Assembly: GCA_016779185.1 (NCBI GenBank)
Contig: JADHOA010000006.1
Coordinates: 1-36,599, forward strand
DNA: 36,599 bases
Source: Rubripirellula sp.
GTDB taxonomy: Bacteria > Planctomycetota > Planctomycetia > Pirellulales > Pirellulaceae
Direction of reading: 5' to 3'
The number at the start of each line of letters is the position of its first letter. Position 1 is the first letter of the stretch. The notes below the pieces were generated by a model that made no database searches, was not told where the DNA came from, and was given only the letters and a program-made list of their open reading frames with translations. Positions 9,156-17,744 of this stretch are shown here, one piece after another. A program made the position numbers and the translations under genes.

Positions 9156-12122
9156 ATGAAAAAGCTTCGAAAAGTTGCGGTAATCGCCCTTCTTTCTCTG
9201 CTCGGGCAGCAGTCAGCTTCCGCTGCATTACCACCCTTCGATCAAGTTTCCGAGGGATACACTGCAGTTGCTGTAACAGGTCAGGACAATCCTAAGGGAT
9301 TATTTAGCCTTTGGTCCCGCTCTTCGGATTCCCAATTATTGGGGGAACTGCCCAAGAATTTTGCGGGCAAGCAGTTTTTTATTGCGTTGACCGTAAGCAG
9401 TGGTGATCGCTACGCCGGACTCCAGTCGGGTGATTGGGTTGTGGAGTGGCGCCGATACGATGATCGTCTGGCCCTAGTTGCTCCTAACCTGGATATTCGT
9501 GCAACCGGAGACGCCGAGAGCAAGGCCTCGGTCAAGCGATTGTTTACGGATCAGGTTCTATTGGACGTTCCGATAGTTGCCATGGGTCCAACGGGTGGAC
9601 CTGTTATCGATCTAGATGCGTTGTTGGTCGGTAATGCCACCCGCTTTTTCGGCTCCTCAGTTCGAGTGACGAATTCTCGAATCTCCAAACTGGCCTCTGC
9701 AAAGGTTTTTCCTGACAACGTTGAGATCGCGTTTGAAATTGTTGGCGGTAGCGGCCGGTTTCAAACCATTCATTATTCTTTCAGCGAAGTGCCTTCCGCA
9801 TCTTCCGGATTCAAGCCCCGAGCGGCAGATGAGCGAGTCGGCTACTTCACGACCGCGTTTTCGGATTTGAGTAAATACACAGATGACGAAACGAGAGTTC
9901 GCTATATCAATCGTTGGCGTTTGGAAAAGCGAGATCCATCGCTAAAGAAAAGTCCTCCGAAAGAGCCGATCCGATTCTATGTTGAGCACACTGCTCCGGT
10001 TCGATATCGACGTTGGATCAAAGCTGGCGTTGACTACTGGAACAAGGCATTTGAGAAAGTCGGAATTGTTGACGCGATTGTGATTGAATACCAAGATGCG
10101 GTCAGCAAAGCACATATGGAAAAGGATCCGGAAGATGTGCGATACAACTTCATCCGATGGTTGAACAATGACATCGGAACTGCGATCGGTCCAAGTCGCG
10201 TTCATCCGATGACCGGACAGATTTTAGATGCAGACATCATTCTGACTGACGGTTGGATTCGTCATTTCAATTTCAACTACGAAGATTTGATGCCAAAAAT
10301 CGCGATGGAAGGCGTCTCCGCTGAGACCCTTGCATGGTTGGGGAGACATCCCACATGGGATCCTCGCATTCGCATGGCTCCAGCGGAACAAGCGAATACT
10401 CTTCGCGAGAAGTTGGCAAAAGAGGCTTACAAGCCAATGGCTGGTTTTGGTCTCGCCCAAGCAGATCCCACCTTATTAGGTGATGACGAATTTGATGGAT
10501 TATATGGTCGCGTCAGTCAAAAAAATGGATTGTGTATGGCTGCGAGCGGTCGAAGCTTGGATCTTGCTTTGACTCGTATGGATTGGGCTTTAACGTTGAT
10601 TGAAGCCGAAGATGAGGAGAAAAAGAAATCCAAGAAGAAAAAAGATAAGGATGAGCCAGCATCGGAGGATGCAGAGGACAAGCAGGAAGATGCTGAGGGC
10701 GAAAAGCCTAAGGAAGAACCCAACGCGGAAGAAGGCGATCAGGAAGATGCTGAAGCGGAAAAGAAAGAAGCCGAAACTGAGGCAATCGAAGAGGATCTTC
10801 TCGATGGGATGCCCGAATGGTTTGTCGGTCCATTACTTGCGGACCTAGTCGCTCATGAAGTGGGTCACACTTTAGGGCTCCGTCACAACTTTAAGGCATC
10901 CGCACTCTTCACGTTGGATGAGATCAACAGTGAAGAAGTCAAGGGCAAACAGACTTTTACCGCTTCCGTGATGGATTACACGCCGATCAACTATCGATTT
11001 GAATCGGGGAGTGTTCAGGGTGATTTCTCCATGATTGACATTGGTCCGTATGACTTCTGGGCGATCGATTATGGTTACACATTCGATGAGAGTCGTTTGC
11101 CAGAGATACTGAAGCGTTGTAGCGAACCAGAATTGCAGTTTGCTACCGACGAAGATACGTCCGGACCAGATCCATTGGCTCGACGGTACGACTTTTCAAA
11201 AGATCCGCTTGACTATGCTTCCGAGCAGATGCGATTGGTCAATCTTTATCGAGAGCGAATTCTTTCTCGATTTGTCAAAGATGGCGATAGTTGGGCCAAA
11301 GCTCGACGTGGTTACGAGTTGACCCTCAGTCTGCAGACTCGTGCGGCCAGCATGATGTCGAACTGGATTGGCGGAGCATTTGTCAACCGTGACAAGAAGG
11401 GTGACCCCGGTAATCGAGCACCGGTTGAGGTCGTCCCTGCCGAGCAGCAGAGAGCGGCACTTGCATTTGTGATCGAGAACACTTTCCGCGATGACGCTTT
11501 TGGTTTGACCGCTGAATTGTTAGAGAGAATGAGCGTCGATAAATGGCTTGATGGAAGCTCTCGGTCATCGATGTCCAATGAAGCAACTTGGCCGATCCAC
11601 GATCGCATTCTAGGGGTTCAGTCTTCTGCGTTGACTTGGTTGATGAATCCCACCACTTTGCGTCGAGTCTACGATAACGAAATGCGGTTGCCATCTGATC
11701 AGGATACACTCACGCTACCTGAACTCCTCGCTTCGATCAGTAATGAAGCGTGGTCGGAACTAGACGGCGAGTGCCCCGATGGACTTTCGGCAAGAAATCC
11801 AATGATCTCTTCGCTTCGACGTAACTTGCAGCGTGAGCATATGCAGCGTTTGATCGACCTAATCCTCGAGTCATCTAATGACACTGCCGCCTTCAATGCG
11901 ATCAGTAACCTAGCTCGCATGGAATTAAGGTCGTTGTCGACGTCTGTATCCGCAACACTCGAGCGTTGCGGCGATAAAATGGATGCCTATTCCAAAGCAC
12001 ATCTTGCCGAGACTGTTGAGCGAGTGAATCGCGCACTGGAGGCTGGATATACCTACGGTGGATCAGCCGGTAACGCACCCATCATGATGATGATTGGTCG
12101 CGAGGAGATTTCCCAAGACTAG
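9156..12122 (+). CDS. Secreted zinc metalloprotease, DUF5117/DUF4953-type metzincin
   Basis: The longest frame starts at a TTG (9117). I choose the ATG at 9156, giving 988 residues, because it starts a textbook signal peptide: MKKLRKV, then VIALLSLLGQQ, with cleavage expected after SASA. The zinc motif HEVGHTLGLRH begins near residue 567 (HExGHxxGxxH, metzincin type), and SVMDYTP about 45 residues later fits the Met-turn. N-terminal sequence such as FFIALTVSSGDRYAGLQSGD and DERVGYFTTAFSDL resembles the DUF5117-family proteins common in planctomycetes and Bacteroidota. Immediately before the catalytic helix is a roughly 70-residue Lys/Glu/Asp-rich low-complexity segment that breaks the domain. 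The protein is predicted to be exported to the periplasm or beyond. It is monocistronic, ending at a strong terminator. Substrate is unknown. Confidence 0.92.
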   Translation: MKKLRKVAVIALLSLLGQQSASAALPPFDQVSEGYTAVAVTGQDNPKGLFSLWSRSSDSQLLGELPKNFAGKQFFIALTVSSGDRYAGLQSGDWVVEWRRYDDRLALVAPNLDIRATGDAESKASVKRLFTDQVLLDVPIVAMGPTGGPVIDLDALLVGNATRFFGSSVRVTNSRISKLASAKVFPDNVEIAFEIVGGSGRFQTIHYSFSEVPSASSGFKPRAADERVGYFTTAFSDLSKYTDDETRVRYINRWRLEKRDPSLKKSPPKEPIRFYVEHTAPVRYRRWIKAGVDYWNKAFEKVGIVDAIVIEYQDAVSKAHMEKDPEDVRYNFIRWLNNDIGTAIGPSRVHPMTGQILDADIILTDGWIRHFNFNYEDLMPKIAMEGVSAETLAWLGRHPTWDPRIRMAPAEQANTLREKLAKEAYKPMAGFGLAQADPTLLGDDEFDGLYGRVSQKNGLCMAASGRSLDLALTRMDWALTLIEAEDEEKKKSKKKKDKDEPASEDAEDKQEDAEGEKPKEEPNAEEGDQEDAEAEKKEAETEAIEEDLLDGMPEWFVGPLLADLVAHEVGHTLGLRHNFKASALFTLDEINSEEVKGKQTFTASVMDYTPINYRFESGSVQGDFSMIDIGPYDFWAIDYGYTFDESRLPEILKRCSEPELQFATDEDTSGPDPLARRYDFSKDPLDYASEQMRLVNLYRERILSRFVKDGDSWAKARRGYELTLSLQTRAASMMSNWIGGAFVNRDKKGDPGNRAPVEVVPAEQQRAALAFVIENTFRDDAFGLTAELLERMSVDKWLDGSSRSSMSNEATWPIHDRILGVQSSALTWLMNPTTLRRVYDNEMRLPSDQDTLTLPELLASISNEAWSELDGECPDGLSARNPMISSLRRNLQREHMQRLIDLILESSNDTAAFNAISNLARMELRSLSTSVSATLERCGDKMDAYSKAHLAETVERVNRALEAGYTYGGSAGNAPIMMMIGREEISQD

Positions 12123-12150
12123 ACGTAATGGGATAATCACACCATTCATG

Positions 12151-12184
12151 AAAGGCGAGAAGTGTTAGCTTCTCGCCTTTTTTT
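12151..12184 (+). terminator. Intrinsic terminator of the metalloprotease gene
   Basis: A perfect 12-bp stem (AAAGGCGAGAAG / CTTCTCGCCTTT) with loop TGTTAG runs straight into a T tract (seven T in total). It lies 29 nt past the stop codon at 12122. In the opposite direction the T run is only three long, so it works mainly for the plus strand. This is the best-formed terminator in the window. Confidence 0.93.
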
Positions 12185-12285
12185 ATTGTGTGCAGGATGA
12201 TGACGACGAGCGTTGATGGTTGGATTTACCTTGTATCATCAGCCAGGATTGTTCGATGGCTTCATTTTTTGAAAAGCATCGTTGG

Positions 12286-13230
12286 CTAAGCGACGGAATC
12301 AATCTTTTTCAGGATCTTGGCAACCGCTTCACGTTCTGGTGTAAGAAAGTGGTTAAACGGCGGGGCGAGTTGATCGCTACAGATTCCAAGGATCGATAGC
12401 GAGCATTTCGTTGCTTTGATGAAGCGACTGGCGTACTTGCCGACGGTGTAAATTTCTTGCAGCTTGCGGATGCGTTCGTTTAGCATGTCAAGTTTGTCGT
12501 CGTCTCTTTCGACCGCCGCTTGATACATGTTGACGAACAGGTTCGGGTATAAGTTGGCGCCGCCATTGACCCCTCCATCACCACCTAGCGATACGGCCTC
12601 AGAAGTCAAATGTTCCGGCCCAATCATGATCGACCAATCCGGTCGAATGTCTTTGAGTTTTAAGATTTGCCGAAAGTAATCTAGATCTCCGCTGCTATCT
12701 TTAATACCAACAATTTCTCGTTCCGCGGTTAGCTGCTTGAGAGTATCAACTTCGAACCAAACTTTCGTCATGCTCGGCATGTTGTAAAGCATGATGGGAA
12801 GTGGGGTATCTTTAATAACGCTTCGGACGTATTGAATTAGTTCGGTTGGTCCCGCGGGAAAGTAATACGGGGTCGTCAACACGACTGCATCGGCTCCGGC
12901 ATCTTTGGCAACGCTCGCAAGCGTGAGGCTTTCGACAATTGAGGTGTCAGTGATGCCAACCAGCACAGGGACAGCTTGTTGAACTTCTTGGCATACAAGA
13001 CGGATGAATTCGCGTCGCAAACGATAGCTTAGACTGGGGGCTTCCCCCGTTGTTCCAAGGATAAATATCCCATGAACGCCGCCATCAATGACATGCCGTA
13101 ATAGCCTTTTGGTTCCATCCACATCGATCTGATCGCGGCTGATGAGCGGGGTCACCAATGGAGGAATAATGCCGTGATATTTAGTGGGAGCTTTGCTTGA
13201 TTGTATTTCCATGCTCAGACGTTCATCCAT
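12286..13230 (-). CDS. DapA-family class I aldolase (dihydrodipicolinate synthase / N-acetylneuraminate lyase superfamily)
   Basis: 314 residues forming a TIM barrel of the DHDPS/NAL superfamily. Visible signatures are [10 protein letters not shown] (residues 59-68, pyruvate carboxylate binding), the Tyr in IMLYNMP (Y149) and the Schiff-base lysine in VGIKDSSGD (K177). These keep the pyruvate-type chemistry but do not fix the substrate. True DHDPS, sialate lyase, keto-deoxy-sugar aldolase or hydroxyproline-pathway enzymes share them. The start at 13230 overlaps the end of the ATP-grasp gene by 16 nt; an alternative ATG at 13212 would start just after that gene's stop. Either way the two are translationally adjacent, which suggests a shared pathway rather than general lysine synthesis. 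Confidence 0.9.
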   Translation of the reverse strand: MDERLSMEIQSSKAPTKYHGIIPPLVTPLISRDQIDVDGTKRLLRHVIDGGVHGIFILGTTGEAPSLSYRLRREFIRLVCQEVQQAVPVLVGITDTSIVESLTLASVAKDAGADAVVLTTPYYFPAGPTELIQYVRSVIKDTPLPIMLYNMPSMTKVWFEVDTLKQLTAEREIVGIKDSSGDLDYFRQILKLKDIRPDWSIMIGPEHLTSEAVSLGGDGGVNGGANLYPNLFVNMYQAAVERDDDKLDMLNERIRKLQEIYTVGKYASRFIKATKCSLSILGICSDQLAPPFNHFLTPEREAVAKILKKIDSVA

Positions 13231-14243
13231 GCTGCTTTGTAGTTCAGGCCCAAGTTAATAATGCGTTGCAGGAGAGCTTCGTAAGAGATTCCGATGGATT
13301 CAGCGGATTCGGCAAAATCTTCACCGTATTCAATGTTTGGATTCGCATTAGCTTCAATCACATAAATCTCGCCGCTATCGGTCATTCGTAAATCCATTCG
13401 GGCATAGCCACTTAGGCTCAAAGCTCTGTAGACCCGTTTACATAATTTCGAGATTTTTTCCTGCGTTGCTTCATCGAGATCCACTGCAGCATGTGTTGAG
13501 ATTTTGTGTTTCTGTTGATACTTCCGATCCCACTTGACTCGACTCGTTGCAATCTTTGCGACTTCCGGGGGAAGGTTGCCAAAGTTCATTTCCCACGCAG
13601 GAAATGTTTTCAGGCGAGCATTGCCAATGACTCCAACATAGATTTCTCTACCTTCGATGTATTGTTCGGCAATCGCCCGATCATTTGTTTTTTCGTGAAT
13701 GAATCGCACCCTTTCCTCGAGGGCTTCGTCATTGTGAACAATCGATGCCTGCGAAATGCCGAAGGATGCGTCCTCGACGACGGACTTAACGAATAGCGGA
13801 AACGATAGTTTTTTCGGTCTGCGAACGGTTCGGCCTACAGGGAAAACGGTAAATCTTGGCGTCGGAATCCGATGGTAAGAGAGGACTTTCTTGGATAGTG
13901 CCTTGTCTTTGCTTAGCAGTAGACCCCGAGGGTTGCATCCTGTGTAGGCTTGCTGCATGAGTTCAAGGTAGCTGATGACAGCGAAGTCATAGGTAACCAC
14001 TCCATGAAACTCTTCGAGCATCATAAAAGTGATGTGTGGTTGAAATTCGTGAATCGCTTGTCGGATGGGGGCAAGGTCGTCATAGACCCCTAAGGGTAGA
14101 ACTTCATGGCCAAGTCGTCGTAGCGTTTCGCAAACATCGAATTCGGCTTTCCACCCATCAAGCTCTGCATCGCTAACCCCTTCGAGTGACACAGGAGGCA
14201 CTTGGCCGTCGCGTACTAGGACAAGAATTCGTGTTTTGCTCAT
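13215..14243 (-). CDS. ATP-grasp ligase related to D-alanine-D-alanine ligase
   Basis: 342 residues. The N-terminal part resembles the substrate domain of D-Ala-D-Ala ligases ([15 protein letters not shown]-type positions are replaced by [11 protein letters not shown]). The central ATP-grasp domain shows [18 protein letters not shown] (nucleotide and glycine-loop region) and [16 protein letters not shown]. The metal-binding end [24 protein letters not shown] contains the expected D, E and N ligands. It therefore joins a carboxylate to an amine or similar nucleophile using ATP. The substrate loop differs enough that cell-wall D-Ala-D-Ala synthesis is not assured. It lies 63 bp after a zinc metallopeptidase gene and overlaps a DapA-like aldolase, forming a likely operon for a small amide-bonded product. 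Confidence 0.88.
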   Translation of the reverse strand: MSKTRILVLVRDGQVPPVSLEGVSDAELDGWKAEFDVCETLRRLGHEVLPLGVYDDLAPIRQAIHEFQPHITFMMLEEFHGVVTYDFAVISYLELMQQAYTGCNPRGLLLSKDKALSKKVLSYHRIPTPRFTVFPVGRTVRRPKKLSFPLFVKSVVEDASFGISQASIVHNDEALEERVRFIHEKTNDRAIAEQYIEGREIYVGVIGNARLKTFPAWEMNFGNLPPEVAKIATSRVKWDRKYQQKHKISTHAAVDLDEATQEKISKLCKRVYRALSLSGYARMDLRMTDSGEIYVIEANANPNIEYGEDFAESAESIGISYEALLQRIINLGLNYKAAWMNV

Positions 14244-14306
14244 TTGGTTATCGCGGGATTGTCGACGCGAGAAAGATTGGAAATGACCTCGTAAAACCGC
14301 CAGGAA

Positions 14307-15332
14307 TTATAAAGCAAATCGATGACGCCCTTCATGCAGGAAGCTTGTTGTTCTGACTGCGACCAAGATGATCGCATCTCGCTTTGTTTCTTCGGGGTAA
14401 TCACCGAGCCGAAGCTGCAGCCTTCTACATCGCTCGATCATTTCTTGTACGACTTGATCAATCGTGTAGCTATACTCACCGGTCCACCGTGCGACACTGC
14501 GTCTTAATTCACCTCGGATTTTGTTCAAGAACGCAGCAGCTGTAGGGTTTCGGCGATGTGCGGGATCGCTGGAGAAAAGTTTGCAAAGATCATTGTCGTA
14601 GATGCTCGGATAATCTAAGCCGTAGTGTTGGCGTTTTTTCTGGTAATGGGTCCGAAGCGTTCTTCGTATTCGGGATAACGGGTCGATGGTTTTGCGGCTA
14701 CGTTCAATCGGTCTTTCGTTTTGCACCGATTGCACCATTTTATCCACAGCTTCTAGTTTTTTGATCGCAGGCCAAGTTCGGTACCTTGTTTTCCAGCGTG
14801 AACCCGGTCTGAGCCAGACTGCAAATGTTTCTGCAAAATCTTCGACGGGATGAGCCTGTGCGTACCACATCTCGAGATGCAAGACAAAATTCCGGCTGGA
14901 TGTTTTGGGTTGATAATGATCCGGGTAGGGTGCTTGAGGATTGCCAAATACTTGACGATAGTGTCGGCTCCGATGGAGAGCGAATGCGGTATCGATTGCA
15001 TGGCCGGCTTCGTGTCGAAGGATTTTCATGCACCATTGGTGTGTGCCCCCTTCCACCTCAAGGAGTTGCTTTCGTTCAAGTCGTGCAAGTCGAGGATGGG
15101 CTAGGTAGAACGGAATAGCGATCCCGGGGATACCGTCTGGCGAGTACCACTCATCACTGAGCCAATAGTGTGGGCGAAACAGGATTCCTCGGGATAGAAG
15201 CTCTTGATTGAGTTGCTCTAGTTTTGGTTCGAGAGAAGTGTCTTTGATTTGCAATTTCAAATCGCAAAGACGCATGTCAAGAAGTTCTTCGTCCGTCAAT
15301 TGGTCGAGATCAGGATTGGGGCGTGCCATCAT
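14307..15332 (-). CDS. Putative zinc-binding metallopeptidase
   Basis: 341 residues, no signal peptide or membrane segment. The zinc motif is LRHEAGHAID (HExxH at residues 107-111). The downstream HPVEDFAETFAVWL (about 161-174) probably supplies the third zinc ligand as Glu, as in gluzincin-like proteins. The arrangement matches the family commonly annotated as putative zinc-binding metallopeptidase in planctomycetes. The C-terminal third is basic and helical with no recognised domain. It is the first gene of the minus-strand operon with the ATP-grasp and DapA-like genes, so the peptidase could trim or hydrolyse what the ligase makes. Tandem ATG codons (15332, 15329) are both possible starts. 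Confidence 0.82.
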   Translation of the reverse strand: MMARPNPDLDQLTDEELLDMRLCDLKLQIKDTSLEPKLEQLNQELLSRGILFRPHYWLSDEWYSPDGIPGIAIPFYLAHPRLARLERKQLLEVEGGTHQWCMKILRHEAGHAIDTAFALHRSRHYRQVFGNPQAPYPDHYQPKTSSRNFVLHLEMWYAQAHPVEDFAETFAVWLRPGSRWKTRYRTWPAIKKLEAVDKMVQSVQNERPIERSRKTIDPLSRIRRTLRTHYQKKRQHYGLDYPSIYDNDLCKLFSSDPAHRRNPTAAAFLNKIRGELRRSVARWTGEYSYTIDQVVQEMIERCRRLQLRLGDYPEETKRDAIILVAVRTTSFLHEGRHRFAL

Positions 15333-15407
15333 GCTCGGCTGTGTTGTGCGGTCGATCTAGTAAGATGGATGTTCCAGTTCCACCATAGTTTATTCACTGG
15401 ATTACAA

Positions 15408-16631
15408 ATGTGTTTACAGAATTCAACAGACGCAAGTAAACCGAAAGTACAAGATTTTAAGGGAGATCGGTGCGATACTGTTTGCGCCGTTCTCACCGGT
15501 AAAGGACGAGGCGCCGTTGCAGTCATTGCGATTCGAGGTAACGAAGTTGAAACCATTCTAGAGAAGTGTTTCCAGCCCGCCTCGAGGGAAAAGTACTCGT
15601 CTGGGCAGATTCGGTACGGCCTTTGGAATGGTGCCGGCATCGATCAGGTTGCTGCTGAGTCGGTCGTTGTGACACCGCTTAATCCGAATTCTGCCGAGAT
15701 TCATTGCCATGGCGGGCCTGCAGCTGTGAACCGGATTATGGAAGATCTAAAGAATTGTGGATGTGAACAGCTAGAAGCATCAACTTTTTTTAGTGATCGG
15801 GGATTGCTTTTCACCGAGGCAAGTGAAGTTGCCTCGCGATGCATCACTGCGAGGACCGTCGCCATTGCCATGGACCAACAGCGAGGGGCAATGTTGCACT
15901 GGGCTACAGAAATGCTAAGTGAGTCAAATAACGATATAGCTTGGAGTAAAGCGTTGCAGAATCGAGCAACCGAGATGCTCGAATACCAATTAATTGTCGA
16001 AGTTCTCAATCAACCTTTTCGCGTTGTCCTTTGCGGTCCTCCCAATGTTGGCAAAAGTAGTTTGTTGAACCGTTTGGTAGGATATGATCGCAGTATTACT
16101 TTTGATTTGGCTGGTACCACACGCGACGTTCTCACTGCCAGCACGGTAATCGACGGTTGGCCTGTTGAGCTGTCGGATACTGCCGGAATAAGAAACGAAG
16201 CAGGCGCTATTGAGCGAGAAGGAATCAATTTGGCAATTCTGGCTGCCGACAAGGCCGATCTTCTAATCCTTGTCGACGACCCATCAACGATTGGTAAGTC
16301 TTTTGAATTGAGCGACCATTTGGTTCACTTCAATCCCCAGCACCGGTCGCAAAGGATACTTAGGGTGCTGAATAAATTGGATGAGGTTCAAACCGCGTCA
16401 ACCGAACAGCACGCTCAATACGACTACTTGGTGAGTGCCATTCAAGGAGATGGAATCGATCGACTGTTATCAGGGATTGTCGCTCCACTGAATCAGCTTC
16501 AGCCAGACCCGGGGTCGCCCGTGCCGATCACAAGTCGTCAGATTCAATTGCTACAAGATATTGTGAACGAAAAAGATATAACGGTGCATCGGAGTTTGCT
16601 GCAGAGGTTCGTTCAGCCTGATTCAGCTTGA
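15408..16631 (+). CDS. MnmE-like tRNA-modification GTPase homolog lacking the C-terminal cysteine motif
   Basis: The ORF track starts at a TTG (15249) inside the opposite-strand peptidase gene. I choose the ATG at 15408 because the MnmE N-terminal pattern DTVCAVLTGKGRGAVAVI follows about 20 residues later. This gives 407 residues. The TrmE-type N-domain is visible (NSAEIHCHGG near 94-103). The G domain has G1 GPPNVGKSS (210-218), G2 DLAGTTRD, G3 DTAG (257-260), G4 NKLD (322-325) and G5 SAI. Canonical MnmE is about 450 residues and ends in an xCIGK motif whose Cys is needed for tRNA U34 modification. This protein ends RFVQPDSA with no such Cys. It is therefore either a paralog with a changed role or a divergent MnmE. 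It is divergent from the peptidase operon and leads the plus-strand gene run. Confidence 0.85.
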   Translation: MCLQNSTDASKPKVQDFKGDRCDTVCAVLTGKGRGAVAVIAIRGNEVETILEKCFQPASREKYSSGQIRYGLWNGAGIDQVAAESVVVTPLNPNSAEIHCHGGPAAVNRIMEDLKNCGCEQLEASTFFSDRGLLFTEASEVASRCITARTVAIAMDQQRGAMLHWATEMLSESNNDIAWSKALQNRATEMLEYQLIVEVLNQPFRVVLCGPPNVGKSSLLNRLVGYDRSITFDLAGTTRDVLTASTVIDGWPVELSDTAGIRNEAGAIEREGINLAILAADKADLLILVDDPSTIGKSFELSDHLVHFNPQHRSQRILRVLNKLDEVQTASTEQHAQYDYLVSAIQGDGIDRLLSGIVAPLNQLQPDPGSPVPITSRQIQLLQDIVNEKDITVHRSLLQRFVQPDSA

Positions 16632-16647
16632 TTTTTCTCAGTCAAAA

Positions 16648-17679
16648 GTGGTGTACCAAGTGATAAGAATTAAGAACGTCTTTATTTTGAGTTGCCTTTT
16701 TCTTTGCGAGATTCCGATGAATGCGCACACGTTAATCGGACAAACGCCTAACGAGGCAGGTACTTGGTCCATCGCGATTCACGGTGGAGCGGGTGGAAAT
16801 GTAGCGGACTGGGGGGAGCAAAAAAAAGAGACGCGGCAGCGAGGAATGGATGTTGCCTTAAATACTGGCAGGAAAATGTTAGCTGATGGTGCTTCTGCAC
16901 TTGATGTGGTCGAGGTGGTGATTTCGATTTTAGAAGACGACGCGGCGTTCAACGCAGGTCGGGGTGCCGTGGTTAATCATCTTGGTAAAGCCGAATTGGA
17001 CGCGTCAATAATGAATGGAACAGATCTTCGATGTGGTGCAGTAGCCGGTGTCACAACGGTGAAAAACCCCGTTTCCCTTGCTCGTCATGTCATGGAAAAA
17101 ACCTCGCACATTCTACTTGTTTCCGACGGTGCAGAATCTTTCGCTCGCGATTGTAAGGTGGATCAGGTAAGGCCTGAATATTTTCTTGGCTTTCATAAGA
17201 GAGGTCATCACAGACTAGATAAACTGCCTCATGGTTTAGATTCCAAAGAGCAGCACTTCGGCACCGTTGGGTGTGTTGCCAGGGATCAGCGGGGTCACTT
17301 GGCTGCTGGGACAAGCACGGGTGGTACCAGAAAAAAACTAGCAGGCCGTGTCGGAGATTCACCGCTTATTGGTGCTGGGACCTACGCCGATAATCGTTAC
17401 GCTGCAATTTCAGGAACAGGAATCGGCGAGGAATACATCCGCCATGCTGCTGCCTATGACGTCATTGCGCAAATGAGATACGGCTCAAAGTCACTTGAAG
17501 ATGCTGTAAGTGAAATGATCGATCACCGCTTGCCTAAGCAGTCCGGCGGAATGATTGCTGTTGGTAAAGACGGGTCAATTGTCATGAGGCATAACACTCC
17601 GTCGATGACATGCGGAGCGGCATCAAGTGACGGTAGATTTGAGATCCGGTTTGATGTTCCGCACTCGGATAATCGTTAG
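16648..17679 (+). CDS. Ntn-type (type 2) L-asparaginase / isoaspartyl peptidase
   Basis: 343 residues from a GTG start, 16 nt after the MnmE-like gene. The N-terminal IKNVFILSCLFLCEIP could be a signal peptide; an ATG at 16717 would omit it, so location is uncertain. Family marks are WSIAIHGGAGG (40-50), FNAGRGAV (101-108) and the autocleavage site HFGTVGCV, whose Thr (about 206) becomes the N-terminal nucleophile of the beta chain. GTSTGGTRKKLAGRVGDSPLIG follows as expected. The precursor splits itself into alpha and beta chains and hydrolyses asparagine or beta-aspartyl peptides. Its stop codon overlaps by one base the earliest possible start of the following lyase gene. Confidence 0.93.
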   Translation: MVYQVIRIKNVFILSCLFLCEIPMNAHTLIGQTPNEAGTWSIAIHGGAGGNVADWGEQKKETRQRGMDVALNTGRKMLADGASALDVVEVVISILEDDAAFNAGRGAVVNHLGKAELDASIMNGTDLRCGAVAGVTTVKNPVSLARHVMEKTSHILLVSDGAESFARDCKVDQVRPEYFLGFHKRGHHRLDKLPHGLDSKEQHFGTVGCVARDQRGHLAAGTSTGGTRKKLAGRVGDSPLIGAGTYADNRYAAISGTGIGEEYIRHAAAYDVIAQMRYGSKSLEDAVSEMIDHRLPKQSGGMIAVGKDGSIVMRHNTPSMTCGAASSDGRFEIRFDVPHSDNR

Positions 17680-17744
17680 TGCTAAACCTTCAGATCATGC
17701 CGGTCATTGATTTCATCCAAGATCATTTTTCTTTGGGCAAGATA

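Noticed and set aside
15249-15407. N-terminal extension of the MnmE-like GTPase in the ORF track
   Set aside because: It starts at TTG within the opposite-strand peptidase gene, and the extra 53 residues do not resemble MnmE.
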